Positions 16,548-25,036 of a stretch of DNA of 64,000 nucleotides are shown here, piece after piece. The first letter of the stretch is position 1. Every line of letters begins with the position of its first letter. The notes below the pieces were generated by a model, which saw only the letters and a program-made list of their open reading frames with translations, ran no database searches and was not told where the DNA came from. Source of the stretch: Dyella humicola (GTDB lineage: Bacteria; Pseudomonadota; Gammaproteobacteria; Xanthomonadales; Rhodanobacteraceae); the NCBI RefSeq assembly GCF_026283945.1, contig NZ_JAPDPC010000001.1, forward strand, positions 2,542,001 through 2,606,000, read 5' to 3'. A program made the position numbers and the translations under genes.

Positions 16548-16576
16548 GTATCAACATGTTTGATAGCAAAGCGCAA
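16548..16576 (-). promoter_or_regulatory. Sigma-70 promoter for the cold-shock gene
   Basis: On the minus strand TTGCGC (16576-16571) and TGATAC (16553-16548) are 17 bases apart. Transcription would start near 16541, giving an untranslated leader of about 84 bases before the ATG at 16457. Confidence 0.55.
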
Positions 16577-16617
16577 TATGGTGATCGCATTCACACGATC
16601 AAAATCGAACCTATTGC

Positions 16618-17379
16618 TCAGGTTTTGACCAAATTGGCGAGGATGCGGGGTACTTCGGCGGTCGCCGCGGCCAGATGGGCGAAGATTTCCTCGATGCTGA
16701 TCTCCGCCTCGTCGCCACAACCTGCTGCAAAATTGGCCACCAGGGCCAGGCAGGCGTACTCCAGCTCCAGCTCGCGGGCCAGCACGGCTTCCGGCATGCC
16801 GGTCATGCCGACCAGGTCACAGCCATCGCGCTTCATGCGGGCGATCTCCGCCCGCGTTTCCAGGCGCGGCCCCTGGGTGGCACCGTAGCAACCGCCCTCG
16901 ATGACTGCGATGCCAGCCGTTGCCGCCGCCGCGATCAGCTGTCGACGCAGCGATTCGGTATACGGCTCGCTGAAGTCGATGTGCTTGACCTCGGCACCCT
17001 CGACGTCGCAAAAGCTCGTGTAGCGTCCATGGGTATAGTCGATGACCTGATCCGGCACCACGATGACGCGCGGCCCCATATCGGCGCGGATCCCGCCCAC
17101 GGCATTCACGCCGATCACGCGGCGCGCACCCAGCGAATGCAGTGCCCACAAGTTCGCGCGGTAATTCACGCGGTGGGGCGGCACCGTATGGCTCTCGCCG
17201 TGGCGTGCCAGGAAGGCCAGGCGGCGTCCGCTGAAGTCGCCGATCACCACGTCGCCGGAGGCCGGGCCAAAGGGCGTCTCGACGCTCTGACGCGTGCTGT
17301 TCGCCAGCCCGGGAAAGTTGTACAAGCCGCTGCCGCCAATCACGGCAAGATCGATAGTAGTCACGAGTCGTTCCTGCAT
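16618..17379 (-). CDS. S-methyl-5'-thioinosine phosphorylase (MTIP), MTAP/PNP family
   Basis: About 250 residues of the PNP/MTAP phosphorylase family: IGGSGLYNF, LARHGESHTVPPHRVNYRAN, GVNAVGGIRADMGP, VIDYTHGRYTSF, TQGPRLETRAEI and GMTGMPEAVLARELEL. The VPDQVIDYTHGR stretch resembles the Pseudomonas methylthioinosine phosphorylase rather than MTAP, so the likely reaction is methylthioinosine plus phosphate to hypoxanthine and methylthioribose 1-phosphate. The upstream hpt gene could then salvage the hypoxanthine. A GTG at 17364, preceded by AGGA, may be the real start instead of the ATG at 17379. It lies at the end of the nagZ-hpt run. Confidence 0.88.
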   Translation of the reverse strand: MQERLVTTIDLAVIGGSGLYNFPGLANSTRQSVETPFGPASGDVVIGDFSGRRLAFLARHGESHTVPPHRVNYRANLWALHSLGARRVIGVNAVGGIRADMGPRVIVVPDQVIDYTHGRYTSFCDVEGAEVKHIDFSEPYTESLRRQLIAAAATAGIAVIEGGCYGATQGPRLETRAEIARMKRDGCDLVGMTGMPEAVLARELELEYACLALVANFAAGCGDEAEISIEEIFAHLAAATAEVPRILANLVKT

Positions 17380-17389
17380 CGCTAGTGAG

Positions 17390-17944
17390 TCATCCCGCCG
17401 TCGCGGCCAGCCGCTCGGCGAATCCTTGTAGATGGCGGCCCAAGGCGTCGCGCGTGCGCTCGTCGCCAAGCCGTCCGTCGACGATCTTCGTATGTGCCTG
17501 GAATACCAGCACGTCCCCCTGGGGCTCGGTGCGGGCACCGGCACGACGCAGCACCAGCCGCAGCTGGTCCTGGGCACGCACCGTACCGGTGATGCCCGGG
17601 CTGGCGCCGATGATGCACACCATCTTGCCGGTGAGCGCGGCTACCTTGCGCCCCTTGCCGATGCGCGAGGCCCAGTCGACCGCGTTCTTCAGCACGCCCG
17701 TGATGCCGCCGTTGTATTCCGGGCAGGCCAGCAGCAAGCCGTCGGCCGCCTCGATCGCCTGCTTCAGCGCCGTCACCGGCACCGGATCACCCTGCTCTTC
17801 CACGTCCTGATCAAACAGTGGCAGGTCGTGCAGGCGATGGATGGTGATGTTCATGCCGGCAGGCGCCAGTTCCCGCGCCGTATAAAGCAGCGCCGTATTG
17901 AAGGACGCCTGCCGCAGGCTGCCGGAGATGCCGAGTATGTTCAT
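17390..17944 (-). CDS. NADPH-dependent FMN reductase / flavodoxin-like quinone reductase
   Basis: A 184-residue flavodoxin-fold protein: MNILGISGSLRQASFNTALL (phosphate-binding loop for FMN), LLACPEYNGGITGVLKNAVDW (family signature) and GASPGITGTVRAQDQLRLVL. Members reduce FMN, quinones or azo and chromate compounds with NAD(P)H in the cytoplasm. It lies between hpt and the phosphorylase gene in the same direction with short gaps (10 and 52 bases), so it is probably cotranscribed. Its physiological substrate is unknown. Confidence 0.92.
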   Translation of the reverse strand: MNILGISGSLRQASFNTALLYTARELAPAGMNITIHRLHDLPLFDQDVEEQGDPVPVTALKQAIEAADGLLLACPEYNGGITGVLKNAVDWASRIGKGRKVAALTGKMVCIIGASPGITGTVRAQDQLRLVLRRAGARTEPQGDVLVFQAHTKIVDGRLGDERTRDALGRHLQGFAERLAATAG

Positions 17945-17996
17945 GCGTCCGCTCCGCGGTTCGCGAGCCAGCCACGCCCTGCTGGCGCGATGAAAC

Positions 17997-18545
17997 TCAT
18001 GTCAGCGCGTAGATACCCGGCAGGTTGCGACCCTGCTCGTAGTAGTCCATGCCGAAGCCGAATACGTAGCGATCGGGCAGCTCCACGCCGTTGAAATCCG
18101 CCGCGACGCCCTCGACCAGACGGTCGTGGTGCTTGGTGCACAGGCTCACGATCAACACGCGCTTGGCACCACGGCGCAGGCAGTCGTCGCGCACGGCCTT
18201 CAGGGTGTGGCCTTCGTCGAGAATGTCGTCCACCAGCAGTACGGTTCGCCCCTGCATATCCGCCGCCGGTTCGCGCAGCCAGTGCAACTCGCTGCCCGAA
18301 GTGGCGCCGCGATAGCGCGTGGCGTGCACGTAATCGAATTCGAGATCGGTGCGGATGGCCAGCGCCAGATGACCGGCAAAGATCAGCGCGCCATTCATGA
18401 CGGTGAGAAATACCGCGCGCTCGCCATCGAGCGCCGCGTCGATGCGGCGCCCCATATCGGCGATCACCGATTCCAGCGCTTCACGATCGAACAGCAGCTC
18501 GGCATCGGCCAATGCGGCGCCCAGCGAGGGTGTACTTGTGTTCAT
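17997..18545 (-). CDS. hpt: Hypoxanthine-guanine phosphoribosyltransferase
   Basis: The 182-residue enzyme has the PRPP-binding motif VLLVDDILDEGHTL near residues 101-114, the flexible-loop region RYRGATSGSELHW and the C-terminal purine-site stretch LPDRYVFGFGMDYYEQGRNLPGIY. It converts hypoxanthine or guanine with PRPP to IMP or GMP. The ATG at 18545 overlaps the nagZ stop (ATGA), so translation is coupled. Next to a methylthioinosine phosphorylase, it completes salvage of the purine released from methylthioadenosine via methylthioinosine. Confidence 0.95.
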   Translation of the reverse strand: MNTSTPSLGAALADAELLFDREALESVIADMGRRIDAALDGERAVFLTVMNGALIFAGHLALAIRTDLEFDYVHATRYRGATSGSELHWLREPAADMQGRTVLLVDDILDEGHTLKAVRDDCLRRGAKRVLIVSLCTKHHDRLVEGVAADFNGVELPDRYVFGFGMDYYEQGRNLPGIYALT

Positions 18546-19573
18546 GCCTGCCCTTCCAAGGGTTGTCCTGCCACGGGATGGAGCGCCGTGACGCGCGCGA
18601 CAAAACGGTCGCGCTGCGGGTTATCGGTAAGTCCTTCCCAGGTCGATGCAACGGCACCGCGCAAAGCGCTCAGTCGCTGGGGATCGCTAGCGGCGCGACC
18701 CTGCACGGCGGCAATGGCTTCCTCCACCACCTCGGGAAAACAGGCCAGCACCAGATCGCAACCGGCGTCGAGGTGGGCATGGACGCGCGCGGCGACGCCG
18801 CCAGCAGCGCCGGCGGCAGCCATGCTGATGTCATCACTGATCACGGCCCCATTGAAGCCCAGCTCGCCGCGCAGGATCTGCACGATCCAGCGCCTCGAGA
18901 AACCCGCCGGTCGATCATCGACGGCGGGATAGATGACATGAGCCACCATCACCGCCTCGGCATGTGCATCGATACCTTCCATAAAGGGCAGCAGGTCGTC
19001 GCGGCGGATCTGGTCGAGCGGTCGCGGATCGATGGCAGCGGCCTTGTGCGTATCGACGGCCACCGAACCATGCCCGGGGAAGTGCTTGAGTACCGCCGCC
19101 ATGCCACCCAGGTGCATGCCGCGCACATAAGCCTGCGCCAGCTCGGCGGCGGCTTCCGGATCGGCATGCAACGCGCGCGGACCGATCGCCGCATTGCCTC
19201 GCGCAAGATCGACCACCGGCGCAAAGCTGAAATCCACACCGCTGGCGCGCAGCTCGCTGGACATGACCCAGGCATGCTCCTCGGCCAGTCGCACAGCATC
19301 GGGCGGATCGCGATCGTAGACGGCGCCAATCGCCGACAGCGGCGGCAAGCGCGTAAAGCCCTCGCGAAACCGCTGTACTGGACCGCCCTCCTGGTCGACG
19401 GCGATCAGCATGTCGTCACCGCCGACTTCGCGAATCGCATCGACCAACGACATCAACTGCTCGCGCGAGCTGAAATTACGCGAGAACAGCACGACGCCAG
19501 CGACGCCCGTCGCTTTCAGCCAGGCGTGTTCCGAGTCGGCCAGCGCCGTGCCGGCCAGGCCGATCATCAACAT
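18542..19573 (-). CDS. nagZ: Beta-N-acetylhexosaminidase, glycoside hydrolase family 3
   Basis: The 343-residue cytoplasmic enzyme carries the NagZ signature KHFPGHGSVAVDTHKA at about 163-178 (catalytic Asp-His dyad), DQEGGPVQRFR near 60 and ISDDISMAAA with the nucleophile aspartate. It removes GlcNAc from anhydromuropeptides during peptidoglycan recycling; the product feeds ampC induction in many bacteria. The ATG at 19573 overlaps the end of the CYTH gene by seven bases, and the stop overlaps hpt. Confidence 0.97.
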   Translation of the reverse strand: MLMIGLAGTALADSEHAWLKATGVAGVVLFSRNFSSREQLMSLVDAIREVGGDDMLIAVDQEGGPVQRFREGFTRLPPLSAIGAVYDRDPPDAVRLAEEHAWVMSSELRASGVDFSFAPVVDLARGNAAIGPRALHADPEAAAELAQAYVRGMHLGGMAAVLKHFPGHGSVAVDTHKAAAIDPRPLDQIRRDDLLPFMEGIDAHAEAVMVAHVIYPAVDDRPAGFSRRWIVQILRGELGFNGAVISDDISMAAAGAAGGVAARVHAHLDAGCDLVLACFPEVVEEAIAAVQGRAASDPQRLSALRGAVASTWEGLTDNPQRDRFVARVTALHPVAGQPLEGQA

Positions 19574-20094
19574 GGGCTCGATTCCCTTGCGGCGTCGCGC
19601 TCTTCTTGCGTCCAATGGGCGTAAGGATGCGCAATCAGGTTGACGTTGTAGTAACGAACCAGATGACTGACCTCACGCCCCAACCATGACGGCTGCGGAA
19701 ACGGGGCATCGGTAGCGGCGAGCTCGATCTCGGCCACCACTAGGCCCGCGTTGTCGCCGAAGAATTCGTCAATCTCGAACAGCGCGCCATCGACGGTCAC
19801 GTGATGGCGGATTTTTTCCAGCACACCATCGCATAGCGTCGCCAACATCTCTTCAGCATCGCCGAGTGGCATGGGGTATTCGAATTCGGCACGCTCGATG
19901 CCAAGCTGTGCCGACTTGATATTGAGCCAGGCATGATCGCCCGAACGGCGCACGCGCACCGAAGCCCTCGACGTGCCATCGCGCAATGCCTGTGCCCCTA
20001 CGAGATAACCCTGCGCGATGCGCTCGCTGCACTCGACCGTCTCACGCCAGCTATCGTCGCTCAGGAGGAATTTGCGTTCGATCTCGATACCCAT
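19567..20094 (-). CDS. CYTH domain protein, probable inorganic triphosphatase
   Basis: A 175-residue stand-alone CYTH domain. The diagnostic ExExK motif is EIERK at residues 4-8. Further basic and acidic strands follow (SVRVRRSGDHAWLNIKS, IDEFFGDNAGLVVAEIEL). CYTH proteins form an eight-stranded tunnel and hydrolyse triphosphates or, in class IV, make cyclic AMP. Short bacterial proteins of this type act mostly as triphosphatases. The start at 20094 puts the motif at the very N-terminus, as in the family. It is cotranscribed with nagZ. Confidence 0.92.
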   Translation of the reverse strand: MGIEIERKFLLSDDSWRETVECSERIAQGYLVGAQALRDGTSRASVRVRRSGDHAWLNIKSAQLGIERAEFEYPMPLGDAEEMLATLCDGVLEKIRHHVTVDGALFEIDEFFGDNAGLVVAEIELAATDAPFPQPSWLGREVSHLVRYYNVNLIAHPYAHWTQEERDAARESSPC

Positions 20095-20171
20095 GGTTGT
20101 CGTCACATGTCTGGTTTGAGTAAGGTGGAGGCGAAACGAGGCGCTAGTGCGCGTCACGCCCCAACATCCGA

Positions 20172-21485
20172 CTAGCGTTCGAACAGCGCAATCGATTCCA
20201 CATGGGCGGTGTGCGGGAACATATCCATCACGCCCGCCGCACTCAAGCGAAAACCGTGCTTCTCCACCAGAATGCCGGCATCACGCGCCAGCGAGCCCGG
20301 GTGACACGAAACGTACACGATGCGGTGGGTGTCCTTGTGCGGCAGGTATTCCAGCGCCTTGTCGGCACCCGCACGCGGCGGATCGAGCAACAGTTTGTCC
20401 CACGACTGTTTCGCCCAATGCGCGTGGCGCTGATCCTCGAACAGGTTGGCAACTTCGAAACGGGCATGCGTGATGCCGTTACGCGCGGCATTTTCCGCGG
20501 CGCGTTCGACCAGGCCGTGTTCGCCTTCGACGCCCACGACTTCGGCCACACGGCGCGCGATCGGCAAGGTGAAGTTGCCAAGGCCGCAGAACAAGTCGAG
20601 CACGCGGTCGTTCGGTTGCGGATCGAGCAATTCCATCGTGCGGGCCATCATGCGGCGATTCATGCCGGCGTTGACCTGCACGAAGTCGAGCGGACGAAAT
20701 TCCAGCTCAACATCGTCGAACGCCGCGTCACTGCTGGGAATGCGGAACGCCAGGCGCGGATGTTCCGGCCACAGCGGATGCACGCTACTGACGCCACCTG
20801 GCTGCAGGTAGATGGCGAAACCATGCTGCTGGCCAAACGCCACGAGCGCAGCCTGGTCGCGCTCGCTCAGCGGCGACATATGTCGGAATACCAGCGCCAC
20901 GGTATCGTCGCCCGCCGCAAATTCGATCTGCGGGATTTCGGTGGCTGCATCCATGCCGCCGACCAGTTCGGCCAACAGGCCGATCTTCGGCCCGAGCGCC
21001 GGATGCACCACTTCGCATTGGCTAATGTCGGCAACGAAACGCGGATTGCTCTCCTCGCGAAAACCCACCAGCACGCGTCCCTTCTTGGCCACCTGACGCA
21101 CGGACAAGCGGCCTTTGCGGCGATAGCCCCACGCTTCATCGGTCAGCGGTGGCAACCACAGCGCCGGACTCACCTTGCCGATGCGCTCGAAGTTGTCCTG
21201 CAGCACGCGCTGCTTCACTTCGATCTGCGATTCGGCATCCAGATGCTGCAGCGAACAGCCACCGCATTGGCCGAAATGGCGGCAACGCGGCTCGACGCGG
21301 TGCGGAGATGTTTTCAGCAGCTCCACCACCTCGGCCTCGTCGTAGTGACGATGACGTTTGCGGATGCGCAGCAAGACGTCCTCGCCGAGCAAGGCGCCGC
21401 TGACGAAGACGGCCTTGCCGTCGATGCGGGTGACGCCCTTGCCGTCGTGGCTGAGGTCGGTGATGGTGGCTTGGAATTCTTTCAT
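20172..21485 (-). CDS. rlmD: 23S rRNA (uracil-1939-C5)-methyltransferase
   Basis: The 437-residue protein has an N-terminal TRAM domain (about 1-58), a cysteine cluster CRHFGQCGGCSLQHL (C68, C74, C77) expected to hold an iron-sulfur cluster, a SAM-binding core (LDLFCGLGNFTLPIA) and the catalytic site VYVSCHPGSLARDAG. These identify RlmD (RumA), which methylates U1939 of 23S rRNA with S-adenosylmethionine. It starts at 21485 and is probably transcribed alone, since a terminator-like hairpin lies between it and the upstream ydbL-type gene. Confidence 0.95.
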   Translation of the reverse strand: MKEFQATITDLSHDGKGVTRIDGKAVFVSGALLGEDVLLRIRKRHRHYDEAEVVELLKTSPHRVEPRCRHFGQCGGCSLQHLDAESQIEVKQRVLQDNFERIGKVSPALWLPPLTDEAWGYRRKGRLSVRQVAKKGRVLVGFREESNPRFVADISQCEVVHPALGPKIGLLAELVGGMDAATEIPQIEFAAGDDTVALVFRHMSPLSERDQAALVAFGQQHGFAIYLQPGGVSSVHPLWPEHPRLAFRIPSSDAAFDDVELEFRPLDFVQVNAGMNRRMMARTMELLDPQPNDRVLDLFCGLGNFTLPIARRVAEVVGVEGEHGLVERAAENAARNGITHARFEVANLFEDQRHAHWAKQSWDKLLLDPPRAGADKALEYLPHKDTHRIVYVSCHPGSLARDAGILVEKHGFRLSAAGVMDMFPHTAHVESIALFER

Positions 21486-21503
21486 GGTGCTCTGCGGTCA
21501 GCC

Positions 21504-21538
21504 AAAAACGAATACGCCCGGATCAACGGACCCGGGCG
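21504..21538 (-). terminator. Terminator between the ydbL-type gene and rlmD
   Basis: CGCCCGG and CCGGGCG pair around a ten-base loop at 21515-21538. On the minus strand the stem is followed by TATTCGTTTTT, so it should stop transcription coming from the ydbH-ydbL pair before rlmD. Confidence 0.6.
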
Positions 21539-21575
21539 CGGCAATCGGGTGGGTGGTTCGGAGGGGGCGAGCGGC

Positions 21576-22181
21576 TTACTTCTGCTTCCAGCCGCCCGAG
21601 GCGTCCTGATAATACCAGCCCGCACGCGCACGCTCGATCCAGCCCTTGGCAAACGTGGCGCGAATCTGCGCCTCCCATTCCGGATGGTTGTTGGCATTGG
21701 CCACCTCGCGATAGAGCGCGTCACGGTCACGATTTTCGTCCGCCACGGCGGCGTTCACCGCAGCGCGCTGGTCCATCGGCAGCTTGGCCGCATCGCGTAC
21801 GGCGACCAGACCGTCCTTGGTGAAACCGACCGTACCGCTGTTGAACAGGGGGGCGAGGGTGTCATGAAAGCGTTGCCGCATGCGATCGTGAATGGCCTCG
21901 GTGGTGGCCGTCTGGATGCGAATATTCGGCGTATCGGCCGCATAGGCCGCCGGAATCAACAGGTCGAGCAGCATGGCCGAGGGCTGATGGCCGTCTTTGG
22001 CGGGTGCGGGTGGCTGGTCCTTTTGGGGGGGCGCTGCCGGGGCATTGCTGTCGAGCACGGTGCCGATGAACTGATCAGCCGCCTTCTGTGCCGCCGCCTC
22101 GGGAAAATAGACGTTGATGGTGACGCACCCCACCATGGCCACCAGCAGGGTGGTCAGCAATCCATAGACAAACTTCCGCAT
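21576..22181 (-). CDS. DUF1318 (YdbL-type) lipoprotein with YnbE-like N-terminus
   Basis: The 201-residue protein starts with a lipoprotein signal (LLVAMVGC, Cys at about 19), followed directly by VTINVYFPEAAAQKAADQFI. After a Pro/Gln/Ala linker comes an internal stretch LLDLLIPAAYAAD that looks like a leftover signal peptide, then a YdbL/DUF1318 domain ending VANANNHPEWEAQIRATFAKGW and GWYYQDASGGWKQK. In Escherichia coli, separate YnbE (lipoprotein) and YdbL (periplasmic) proteins work with YdbH in phospholipid transport to the outer membrane; here one polypeptide seems to combine both. AAGGAG precedes the ATG at 22181. It lies 35 bases after the ydbH-type gene. Confidence 0.85.
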   Translation of the reverse strand: MRKFVYGLLTTLLVAMVGCVTINVYFPEAAAQKAADQFIGTVLDSNAPAAPPQKDQPPAPAKDGHQPSAMLLDLLIPAAYAADTPNIRIQTATTEAIHDRMRQRFHDTLAPLFNSGTVGFTKDGLVAVRDAAKLPMDQRAAVNAAVADENRDRDALYREVANANNHPEWEAQIRATFAKGWIERARAGWYYQDASGGWKQK

Positions 22182-22216
22182 GATCGACTCCTTCGGGGAT
22201 GGGGTGTTGCCGGCCC

Positions 22217-24238
22217 TCAACGAACCTCCGGCGGGGTGCCTTCCGTAGCTGCCTTCAGGCGGCGCACCAGGGTGGGCCAGTCCACCTGGGTCTGGTGGCC
22301 GACGATTTGCAAGTGCGGCAGGCCGCTACCTTCGAGAATAGTGTACCCATCCGCATTGTTATCGAGACCGCCCATACGACATACCGAACCCTGCAACACG
22401 CAGCTTAGGCCGATCCGCTTATAGCCAAAGGTCTTGAACAGCTTCAGCACGGCGCCCTGCAGTCCGGTGGCCACACCGCCGCCGCCGAACGAGGTGAGGT
22501 TGTTCACAGCACGCTGACTGATGCGACCGCCGCTGCCGGCCAGTAAATTGGCCTTGAACGCGATCGGATTCCAGTTGACCAGGCGCAACTCGTCGATGGA
22601 GCCGTCCAGGCGGCCGGTGATGCTGCCGAAATCGAACACACTGGTCATCAGCGCCAGATCCAGCTGCCGCAACTGGATATCCGCGGACAAGATGGGACTT
22701 GAGCCGAACGGTCCCTGCAACGACATTCGCGTGATATTGAGGAAGCCGTCGAACACATTCACCGTCAGGCCGCCCTCCATCTCGATATGGTCGTCGATCC
22801 AACGCAAGCCCGGAATGGCGCCACCCAGGGTGCCCTGGAACTCGGGCCACCCCATCGCACGCGAGAAAGCCGCCATGTCGATCCCGGCAAAGGTGAGGGA
22901 CGTCTCCAGTCGGCGCCCCCGCGCGGCTGCGGGGCGCCATTCGAGGTCCCCGATGCGGACCTTGCCGTTGAGCAGCGGCACTTCCAGCGCGCGCTGGAGG
23001 CTCAAGGCGCCCCCTCGGCTCTGCCAGCGCGACTGTGCCGGGCCGTTGACCATGCGGTAAACCTGCAAGCCCTGCCAGTTCAAGGTGGTGGCAGGGCGCT
23101 CGCCTTCAGCCGCCCAATCGACACCGCCACGCAGACCCTTGATCGACAAGCGCCCTTCGCTATCGGCCAGGTCCAGCCCATCCGTGTCGAAGTCGAAGCT
23201 GCGCAGGCCCGACGCATCGAGGTCGAGGTTGCCGGCAAGCTGGCCATCAATGCGGACGTCGCGCATGCCGAGCGTCGTGAGCCACGCCTGTCCATAACGC
23301 TGGTAAGCCGCAGGGAAGCGTGCCTGCAGCTTATCGAGCTTGAGCTTCTGCACTTCGCCTTTGGCGTTGAACGCCAACATGCCCTCAAATTGCAGTGCAT
23401 CGGCGTCCGCGACGCGCAGGCGCGTGAAGTCCACCGCCCCGTTGTGCGTCGTGGCCGCCAGACTCACCTGGACGGGATGATCGGGCAATCGCGCGTAAAT
23501 CGGTCCGAGCAACAGTTCGCCGCCGCGCATGCTGGCGTCGAGGTCGATACGCGATGGCGTGCTGGTGGTATCGATATTCAAACGACCATTGCCGTTGACA
23601 CCCTGCCCCGCCATCGTGCCACTGGCCGTATCGAATCCGGCCGCACTGAGCGCAAATTGACCTGACGCCTGGATGCCCTTGTTCTCCAGGTCCAGCGCCA
23701 TGTCGGCGTCAAGCTTGCCGGCCGTGGCGCGCCCTGACCATAGGGTGCTCAACAAGCCCTGCAGCCAGGAAACCGGCAATCCCTTGAGGCTGATCTGCGC
23801 ATGCGTGGGCTGATCCAAAGGCAAGGCCATGCTGGCTTGCGCCGCTGCCTGGGAGATATCCACTTCAAGCGTATTGGCCGCCTCGTCCACGACCATGGCG
23901 ACCTTGGCATTGCTCAAGGCTGCGCCTGGCGCACCCACCAGCTGCACGGTGCCGTTGAACAGCCAGCGCATATGCACATCACGCTGCAACGAGCCCTGCA
24001 GATCCGCAGCGACGCGTCGCCACCCCATGGTCGGCACGTCGGCCCTGGCGGCACGCAGACTGAGCTTCAGCCCACCCTGGCCGTCTTCACCGACCAGCGC
24101 CTGCACCTCCTGCAGCTTGAGCCCGGGCAGGCTGACTGTCTTGGCGCCCAGGGCGATATCCGCCCGCGCGGGCAACACCAGGCCGACCCCAAAAAGGATG
24201 CCTAGACAGAGCAAAAGGTGGCTTGATGAGAAGCGCAT
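22217..24238 (-). CDS. YdbH family AsmA-like envelope protein
   Basis: The 673-residue protein has a signal sequence or N-terminal anchor (residues 1-26) and a long, repetitive beta-rich body (LKLQEVQALVGEDGQGG, RIDLDASMRGGELLLG and so on). The C-terminal third (FNITRMSLQGPFGSSPIL, LRLVNWNPIAFKANL, AVNNLTSFGGGG, IGLSCVLQGSVCRMGG) matches the YdbH / pfam DUF3971-like region. YdbH, TamB and YhdP are partly redundant bridges carrying phospholipids from inner to outer membrane. It is shorter than the enterobacterial protein (about 880). The following YdbL-type lipoprotein supports the assignment. Confidence 0.85.
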   Translation of the reverse strand: MRFSSSHLLLCLGILFGVGLVLPARADIALGAKTVSLPGLKLQEVQALVGEDGQGGLKLSLRAARADVPTMGWRRVAADLQGSLQRDVHMRWLFNGTVQLVGAPGAALSNAKVAMVVDEAANTLEVDISQAAAQASMALPLDQPTHAQISLKGLPVSWLQGLLSTLWSGRATAGKLDADMALDLENKGIQASGQFALSAAGFDTASGTMAGQGVNGNGRLNIDTTSTPSRIDLDASMRGGELLLGPIYARLPDHPVQVSLAATTHNGAVDFTRLRVADADALQFEGMLAFNAKGEVQKLKLDKLQARFPAAYQRYGQAWLTTLGMRDVRIDGQLAGNLDLDASGLRSFDFDTDGLDLADSEGRLSIKGLRGGVDWAAEGERPATTLNWQGLQVYRMVNGPAQSRWQSRGGALSLQRALEVPLLNGKVRIGDLEWRPAAARGRRLETSLTFAGIDMAAFSRAMGWPEFQGTLGGAIPGLRWIDDHIEMEGGLTVNVFDGFLNITRMSLQGPFGSSPILSADIQLRQLDLALMTSVFDFGSITGRLDGSIDELRLVNWNPIAFKANLLAGSGGRISQRAVNNLTSFGGGGVATGLQGAVLKLFKTFGYKRIGLSCVLQGSVCRMGGLDNNADGYTILEGSGLPHLQIVGHQTQVDWPTLVRRLKAATEGTPPEVR

Positions 24239-24282
24239 GAGACGCCATTCTGCCAAAATCAGCTGAACGACACGGACTAGTC

Positions 24283-25032
24283 ATGCTCAACACGCTTCCC
24301 AGCGACGTTTTACGCGCCTCCACGGCCCCCGGAACCGCCCGTGCCTTGGTGGCCGACGACGACCCTGCCAGCCGGCTGTTCCTCGTCGAAGCCTTGCGCA
24401 GCCTCGGCCTTGAGGCCCAGGCCTGCAACGACGGTACAGCCGCCATAGCCCTGGCCCACGACGAAGCCTTCGACCTGCTGTTGCTGGACTGCCGCATGCC
24501 GGGGGCGGGCGCCGCGGAGGTTTTGGCGGCCCTGCGCCGGGATCCCCAAGCGCGCTCGAGCGATTGCACGGCCGTAGCCACCAGCGCGGAAATGGATCCG
24601 GCGGAGCGACGGCACCTGCTGGCAGCCGAGTTCAGCGAAGTGCTGATGAAACCTTGCAACCTGGCTGATCTCCGACGGATTCTCGGCCTGGTGCAGGCAG
24701 GCACCGCCTCGCTGCCGCTGCTTGACGATGCGCAGGCCATCGCCACCATGGGCGACGCCGATGTCGTAAACGCGATGCGCACCTTGTTGCGCGCGGAGCT
24801 GGTTGCCCTCTACCAGGATCTCGACCTGCTGCGCGGTGACCCCGAGGCCTTTGCGGAGCGACTGCACCGCCTGCGCTCGTCCTGCGGTTTCTGCGGTGCG
24901 ACTGCGCTGGGCACGCAAGCCACCCTGCTGCAGCGACATCTCAAGCTGGGCCACGCGGGTTCACTGGCACCGCTTTCGCGCTTCAACAGAGCTTTGCTGG
25001 CCACCATCGAGGCCCTGGCGGGTACGGGCTGA
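24283..25032 (+). CDS. Response regulator with C-terminal Hpt domain
   Basis: The 249-residue protein joins a receiver domain (acidic ADDDP at 24-28, phospho-acceptor D69 in LLLLDCRMPG, Lys123 in LMKPC) to a histidine-phosphotransfer-like helical domain (about 150-245). In the latter LHRLRSSCGFCGA has the phosphorylatable His near 195, with Arg in the place of the usual Lys. It has no DNA-binding or enzyme output domain, so it probably passes phosphate within a phosphorelay. No histidine kinase gene is nearby, so its partner is elsewhere. It is divergent from the ydbH-type gene and convergent with recO. Confidence 0.88.
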   Translation: MLNTLPSDVLRASTAPGTARALVADDDPASRLFLVEALRSLGLEAQACNDGTAAIALAHDEAFDLLLLDCRMPGAGAAEVLAALRRDPQARSSDCTAVATSAEMDPAERRHLLAAEFSEVLMKPCNLADLRRILGLVQAGTASLPLLDDAQAIATMGDADVVNAMRTLLRAELVALYQDLDLLRGDPEAFAERLHRLRSSCGFCGATALGTQATLLQRHLKLGHAGSLAPLSRFNRALLATIEALAGTG

Positions 25033-25036
25033 ACGC

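Noticed and set aside
20202-22424. 740-codon open frame on the plus strand
   Set aside because: It runs opposite rlmD and the ydbL-type gene and across their gap, which no real gene would do here. No motifs.
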